This document shows, piece by piece, positions 59,102 through 64,000 of a stretch of DNA of 64,000 bases. The notes beneath the pieces were generated by a model, which saw nothing but the letters and a program-made list of their open reading frames with translations, made no database searches and was not told where the DNA came from. The first letter of the stretch is position 1. Every line of letters begins with the position of its first letter. The position numbers and the translations under genes were made by a program. Source of the stretch: Larix kaempferi (lineage: Eukaryota; Streptophyta; Pinopsida; Pinales; Pinaceae); contig BSBM01000106.1 of NCBI GenBank assembly GCA_027924585.1, positions 37,277,501 through 37,341,500 on the forward strand, read 5' to 3'.

Positions 59102-59281
59102 ATCCATTATTATGTTCTTATCTTGAGGGGGGGATTTCTTCCCACTGGGTTTTCCCTCTTTCCTCACTTAGCTTATTTTCAACATTTGTTTTTGGATTAT
59201 TGTATTGGGGTGACCTTTGGTCTTAGTTACCAGGGCCCCACATTATTTTTTTGGTACATCATAGTCTAGCTTGAGGGGGGG
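59102..59281 (+). promoter_or_regulatory. Copia 3' untranslated region and polypurine tract
   Basis: The tract TTGAGGGGGGG ends at 59281, one base before the LTR. A second purine run, CTTGAGGGGGGG (about 59123), lies further up. ACCTTTGGTCTTAGTTACCA is shared with the minus-strand copia element at 62.83 kb. Confidence 0.85.
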
Positions 59282-59975
59282 TGTTCGGATATCCACATCA
59301 TCATTTTCAGGACCTTGCATGCAATTAGGGTTTGCATGCATCCCAGTCACCAGGTTGATGCCTCCAGCACCTTAGCCACTTCATTCTAGCACCCGGGAGC
59401 TTCTTACATCAGAGTTTCAGCCCTCCTAGTCAGGAAGGTGCCCACTTCTCACCTATTGCCAGAGAAGGGCGCACTTCTTCACCTACCACTTCAGTTACAC
59501 TCAGTTAGCTCCGATACTCCTTGATTTGAGGCTAATTTCACTCCTCACTGACTATTTCACTCCGTTGGACCTCCAGATTGACTAGATGACTTGTTCTGAC
59601 TTCAGTTAAGCCTCCCATGCACCCTCCACTGAGCCTCCTTCCCTTAATCAGTGCTACACACTTCAGTTACACTTGTTACACTCAGTTAGACTCAAATTGA
59701 CACCTAGATGACTGGTTCTTGTGCATTGATGACCACCACCGATTGATGATGAGGACTCCTAGTTGGAGCCAAGCTACACCATTCAGTAATTCAAATGACC
59801 TCCTTAGTCAATTCGAATTGCTCAGTCATTGTTACTGTATTGTATTGTAATTATTCACCCTCATTGGGATATTGAGCACTGATGCATGCTTTGCACAGTT
59901 TTAAACCATTTTTCTGAGTTTAATCTATTGTGATTGATTTACTTGTTCATTAGATCTCATGTGACTAATTTTACA
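59282..59975 (+). repeat. 3' LTR of the copia element
   Basis: TGTTCGGATATCC to AATTTTACA, 694 bp. It lacks a short TTTTGCATGCAT stretch and part of the inverted TGCATGCA arm present in the 5' LTR, and differs at many single bases. Confidence 0.95.
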
Positions 59976-60660
59976 CCGAATTCCATTTTCCGACGAGAAG
60001 GATTGGCCACCCTTTCGTTTAGTAGATAATTGTGAACAACTATATCCAACAATTCACCTATATCCAGAATGGCAAAAGAAAGAAAGAAGGATCGATTGAA
60101 CTTTCTTGCATTCTAGAACTATTATGAATAGAATACTGGGCAGAAGAAGGGTCGACCACCCCTTCATTTATGAGGGAATTGTAAACATATTCAACCTACG
60201 AAGGGTAAGATGTTAATTCATATATATCTAAAATGGTGAACACTGGAAGAATACTAAGCACAAGAAGGGTCAGTCGACTCTTCATTTATGAGATAGATGT
60301 AAAACTATTTGATCTACGAAGGCTAGGACGACAATTCCCGACTTTCAACTTCCGTAGTAAATAGCAGGGACAAGACATCAGCTAAGTTATAAAATATAAA
60401 AATTGTTTGTCCTGACTTTCGTTTTCCGACAAGAAGCATCAGACGCCCCTTCGTTTAGTAGATAATTGTGAAAACCTTTATCTAGCAATTGAACGATATC
60501 CAGAATGAAGAACACAAGAAGGATCGACTGACACTTCTTGTAGTCTCAAACTATAATGAAAATAATATTGGGAAGAAGAAGGGTCGACCGCCCCTTCTTT
60601 TACAAGGGAATTTTAAAAATAGAACTTGGAGAAAGAGTGGCCGCTCTTTCTCTCTGGATA
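59976..60660. repeat. Palindrome-rich repeat, one and a half units
   Basis: A full unit (about 59990-60420) and a partial one (to 60660). Imperfect palindromes of GAAGGGTCGACCACCCCTTC type stand at about 60000, 60090, 60147, 60262, 60434, 60513 and 60579, ending with GAGAAAGAGTGGCCGCTC (60629). Confidence 0.85.
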
Positions 60661-62079
60661 TTTCAACTTTCTGTTACACCAAAATATCATCACCATGATC
60701 CATGTGTCAAATTTGTGCCTAATCCCTGAAGTTCCCTTAGCTAAAGTGAATTGATTTTGGGGTTTTGCCTAGGTTTTTCCTTCTCTAAGTACACCGGTGC
60801 TCTTTCCCTTGAGACAAGTTGCACTGACACACTTTGCACACTGACAAGGTGCACCAATGGTGCTCTTTACCTTCTTGCAAGGTGTGCCAGCCCTTAGTGG
60901 AACTCCGTCTCTTCATGCAAGGTGCGACAGGGGTGTTTATAGGCGAAAATGCGAAGCTTCGAGGCCCTTCTAGAAGCTTGTTGAGGTGGAGGGTCATCCC
61001 TAACTTCTAGGTGAGGTGGAATTTAGGTTCCTAACCTGATGGGATGATCCCTTATACCTCTCCCCCTAATCCTCAACCTACTCTATCCCCTTTAGCCTTA
61101 TAAATACAACCCTCCTCTCCATTGAGAAGGGGCAAGGTCTATAGTACTCTTATGTTGGTGGATTTATAGGTGGTCCCTATCATCCTTTGGGAGGCATCAT
61201 TCTTTGGAGGCTTGGAATGGATTGTTGGATGGAAGGTTGCAACATTGAGGCTTAGGTTGGAACATTCTTTTGTTATCGGACAATCCACTTGAGCAGACGT
61301 GAGTAGGATCTCCCTAGCTCAATGTGAGTCTAGAACAAATATAACATACTATCAATGCATTTCCTAGATCTACTTAAGGATCAAGTACTAGATGTCTTAC
61401 CTTTTTACTACGCAATCCTTTCTCCTGAATGCTGCTCCACGTCCCACAGTTGTCAGATCCAAGCTGCAAGACTTGTCAAGACAAGAAACAAGAGAAACCA
61501 ATAAAAGACATCTATACAATAAGCGATCTAAGTAAACAGTTAAGCAGGTAAACTACTCAATATCATTGCACACATGAACAATATTGGTGGAAAGCATTTG
61601 TATTACTGCAAATAGAGGAGTACATGATAGAGATATAGAACCAAAACCAAGGCTTAATGCTATAGCCCTTCTCTGACAAAGCTGATTTCCATATCCTTCC
61701 AAGGAAGTATGAGTTCTCCAATAGGTGAGTGGAGATGTTCTAAGAGAGATTTGAACAACATCTAGATACCATAGTCTTCCTCCCTTTGGGATGGGAGTGA
61801 GCTTCACTTATATAGGACTAAGTGGATAGGGTATGGATAGGATAGGTTGAGAGATGGTAGGAGAGGCTTAAGGGATCTCTTCAAAGGTTTAGGAACTGAG
61901 TGCCAGCTCTTCCAAGAGGTCAAGGATAGGGTCCCAAGTCAGTAAGCTTCGAGATGGACCTCGAAGAAGCTATTTTTTCGATCTAACTGACTTCGTCGCA
62001 CCCTGCAATAGAGCAAGGTGCGACATCGCATGTTGCTAGTGTGCAGCCTGCAACGACCCTTCAAAACTTAGCACAATTT
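60661..62079. repeat. Two promoter-like segments in inverted orientation
   Basis: 60780-61200 (plus) and about 61700-62060 (minus) share GCAAGGTGCGAC, AAGCTTCGAG, TCCCTTA, CCTCTCC, CTCAACCTA and a TATA-like CTTATAAAT or CTATATAAG in the same order. They look like two old LTR or promoter copies facing each other. No ORF of note; a minus-strand frame at 61553-61807 has no motif. Confidence 0.55.
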
Positions 62080-62799
62080 TGTGAAAATCCTCACAGCAGA
62101 TCTAAGAGATGATGTATACCTCACAAGAGTAATTATGATTAAGCAAGAAAATAGAAGAAGAGTGGTCAATACAGTATAATGAGAAACATAATAATATGGT
62201 ACAGTAGAACTCGAATAGAAGCAATAATACTTCACACACACTAGTTAATTAATCACAATATGGACAAATAAATAGTACAATGGTAGAGAGGATTCGAATG
62301 CCCAATGTGGTAATTCGAATTAGCCTCTCAGAGTGATCATAAGATCAATAGAGTGTCATCGGAGCACAACTAGGTGTCCTCATGATCATCGGAGCACAAC
62401 TGGAAGTCTTCATCATCATCAGTGGAGTCATCAATGCTCAAGTAACTTTCAACCATCAGTCAAACTAACTCTGGTAGGTGTAACTGAGTGTAACTCAATG
62501 TAACTAAGTGTAACTGAGTGTGACTGAGTGACAACTGGACTGGTGGTGAAGAAGGGCGAGTTGCTCCCTAAAATCAAGGAAGAAGGGTGCATTAAGCAAC
62601 TGGAGGGCTAAAACTGAATAGTGAGAAGCTCCTAGGGGTTGGCTAACTGAGGGCTAGGTGCTGGACTAATGATTGGAATGCATGCAAAATGCATGCAAAC
62701 CCTAGACTGCATGCAAACCCTAAAGGTGCATGCATGACTGAAAATGTAAATGATCAAAATACTGGTGGGACTAGGATGGAGTATAGGAATATCCTAACA
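62080..62799 (-). repeat. 3' LTR of a minus-strand copia element
   Basis: On the minus strand TGTTAGGATATTCC to GATTTTCACA, 720 bp. It resembles the LTR of the copia element at 53.9 kb: same start, several TGCATGCA motifs with GGGTTTGCATGCA, the GTTACACT repeats, and TTAGATCTGCTGTGA near its end. Confidence 0.88.
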
Positions 62800-62986
62800 C
62801 CCCCCCTTAATCCATCCTGGGCCCTGGTAACTAAGACCAAAGGTCACCCAATACAATGAATAATAACAATCAATAAACCAAGGAAGTGGCAAAATTTCAT
62901 GGGAAACATACCCCCCTCCTCAAAAAATAGACTGTAAGGCACACATAAAAATAAATGCTCCAAACTCAAGCATGTGTGATGCTTGG
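62800..62986 (-). promoter_or_regulatory. Polypurine tract and 3' UTR of minus-strand copia element
   Basis: AAGGGGGGG on the minus strand directly precedes the LTR. GGTGACCTTTGGTCTTAGTT and GGGCCC match the 3' UTR of the copia element at 59.2 kb. Confidence 0.85.
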
Positions 62987-63840
62987 TCATATGTATGGAG
63001 GTATCTTCTTCTTGGGAAGAAGTGGATCATGCTCAAAAAGCATGTGATTGTACTTGCTCTTCAGATCGAATGTGATGAGAACAAATCCAACAGTATGAGA
63101 ATGATCCTTGAACCTGTGATTCATTTCAACTAAGGTAGGATCAAATCTATGAAAGTGCATATAGTCTTTTGTCTTCTCCTTCGAACCACCATGGGTGAGA
63201 TTATGCCAAAAATAACTATTACATGTTTGCTTGAAATCAAAATCAGATTTAAGACTTAAAAAACAGTTTCTTGAGATCTCCTTTGAACCAGCAGGGGTGA
63301 GATCAAAACTATCATATGCATGAGAAATTATCCCAAGCAGTAATTTCTTAGAATCCAAATTAGATCCAAGACTTGAATCATGGTTTCTTGAGATCTCCTT
63401 TGAACCATGAGAGGTGAGATCAAAACCAGTAATTGCATGATAATTTATCCCAAGCGAATGGCAATGGCCATAATCTTCAATAAACTTCTGAAAGCATGAA
63501 TTTATGATCATATAGTAGTATAAAAGAGGAGATAGTTGGAGAGGAGTGAATGCATTACCTTCAGTAGCTGTTTTGACCTCTGAAATATTCATGTGATCAT
63601 GATGCAAACCAACAGACTCTGGTGCAAGAGAGGATTTAGGACCTTTTGCAATATCTAGAGTGTGAGATGGCACAGAAAGAGAAGAAAGTTTGAGCATGAG
63701 TGGAGAATATGCAAGTTCTTTGTCAACAATTTCAATATGAGATGATATTGGTTCATGATATGAGAGACCATCAAGAGGAGCGCATGCATCACTTTGCTTG
63801 CTTTCGAATGGGTTAGGACCAAGTCCTTCATTCTTTCTGC
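62987..63840 (-). CDS. Unknown repeat-bearing ORF in minus-strand copia element
   Basis: The ATG at 63697 opens 236 codons, but the frame is open further upstream (NEGLGPNPFESKQ, then LSYHEPISSHIEIVDKELA) to 63840, where another LTR interrupts it. So at least 284 codons are open. It contains three copies, about 39 residues apart, of a DLT-x-x-GSKE module (FDLTSHGSKEISRN, FDLTPAGSKEISRN, HNLTHGGSKEKTKD). There is no RT, RNase H or protease motif where RNase H would be expected, less than 200 bp before the polypurine tract. It may be an extra 3' ORF or a captured gene piece. I do not recognise it. Confidence 0.5.
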
Positions 63841-64000
63841 TGTAATACCCCCAATTCGATCTTTAGGATATATTATCCTTAAATGTAAATAATGTGTACA
63901 TGTGAGGTATGTTTTCCTAGCGTGGAGCTCAAGGCCAAGGCCCCGTTAGTGAAAGTCTGAATTTTATTTAAAGGGAAAGTATTTAATATTTTGATACCAT
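63841..64000 (+). mobile_element. Start of another TGTAAT-family LTR (cut by window end)
   Basis: TGTAATACCCCCAATTCG to the window end. It matches the solo LTR at 7854-8011 closely, including GAGCTCAAGGCCAAGGCCCC. It inserted in the unknown ORF. Confidence 0.88.

Larger units (their letters stand above)
53946..59975 (+). mobile_element. Full-length Ty1/copia element
   Basis: 6030 bp with LTRs of 708 bp (53946-54653) and 694 bp (59282-59975), an initiator tRNA-Met primer site at 54654, a gag-protease-integrase-RT-RNase H polyprotein and a polypurine tract before the 3' LTR. Flanks ACGAC and CCGAA look like two mutated copies of one 5-bp target, CCGAC, since uninterrupted copies of the repeat read TCCCGACTT there. 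The polyprotein stays in one frame from 55033 to about 58188, then shifts once, and has about a dozen stops. Old and inactive. Confidence 0.95.

Overview
The window is nuclear DNA from a land plant with a large, transposon-dense genome. A gymnosperm is the best guess, because of the nested long-LTR elements, the many decayed Ty1/copia and Ty3/gypsy copies and the low gene density, but no host gene confirms it. I found no intact host gene, no rRNA or tRNA gene and nothing bacterial. Almost everything explicable is transposable element or tandem repeat.

Left arm (1-12.9 kb). The 3' end of a copia element (RT/RNase H remnant, 1-720) is followed by four different minisatellites (0.84-3.14 kb), then a polypurine tract and a 553-bp 3' LTR (3356-3908). 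After unassigned DNA come a MITE with long inverted repeats (6826-7276), a solo LTR with a perfect 5-bp target duplication (7854-9300), AT-rich unassigned DNA, and a 42-bp tandem repeat near 12.2 kb.

Gypsy element 1 (12873-22615, plus strand, duplication GAGCA, two 1461-bp LTRs) encodes gag with four zinc-knuckle modules, protease, a second gag-like domain, RT and RNase H. It has no integrase: the RNase H frame runs directly into a coiled-coil region of about 460 codons that reaches the 3' LTR. It landed in a repeat rich in imperfect palindromes that reappears at 53.5-60.7 kb.

Middle (25.3-44.4 kb). A large non-autonomous element with an Athila/Tat-like primer site (25453-44261) carries a second, minus-strand non-autonomous element (34836-43741, duplication TACTT) inside its right LTR. 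Neither has a pol gene. The first contains a hAT transposase fragment and several diverged repeats; the second contains 50-bp and 32-bp tandem arrays. A 180-bp direct repeat flanks the outer element.

Right arm (45.6-64 kb). A degenerate minus-strand gene resembling the DUF7869 transposase-like family is split by a very young minus-strand gypsy element (47075-51318, duplication TTCAC). That element's LTRs differ at one visible base, and its single 837-codon ORF encodes gag and protease but has lost RT and much of integrase by in-frame deletion. A full-length but stop-ridden copia element follows (53946-59975). At the right edge lie the 3' LTR of a related minus-strand copia element with an unusual non-pol ORF, interrupted by the start of another LTR (63841 onward).

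The order of insertion can be read directly. Gypsy 2 is younger than the DUF7869 gene; the minus-strand element at 34.8 kb is younger than the outer element; gypsy 1 and the copia element are younger than the palindromic repeat.
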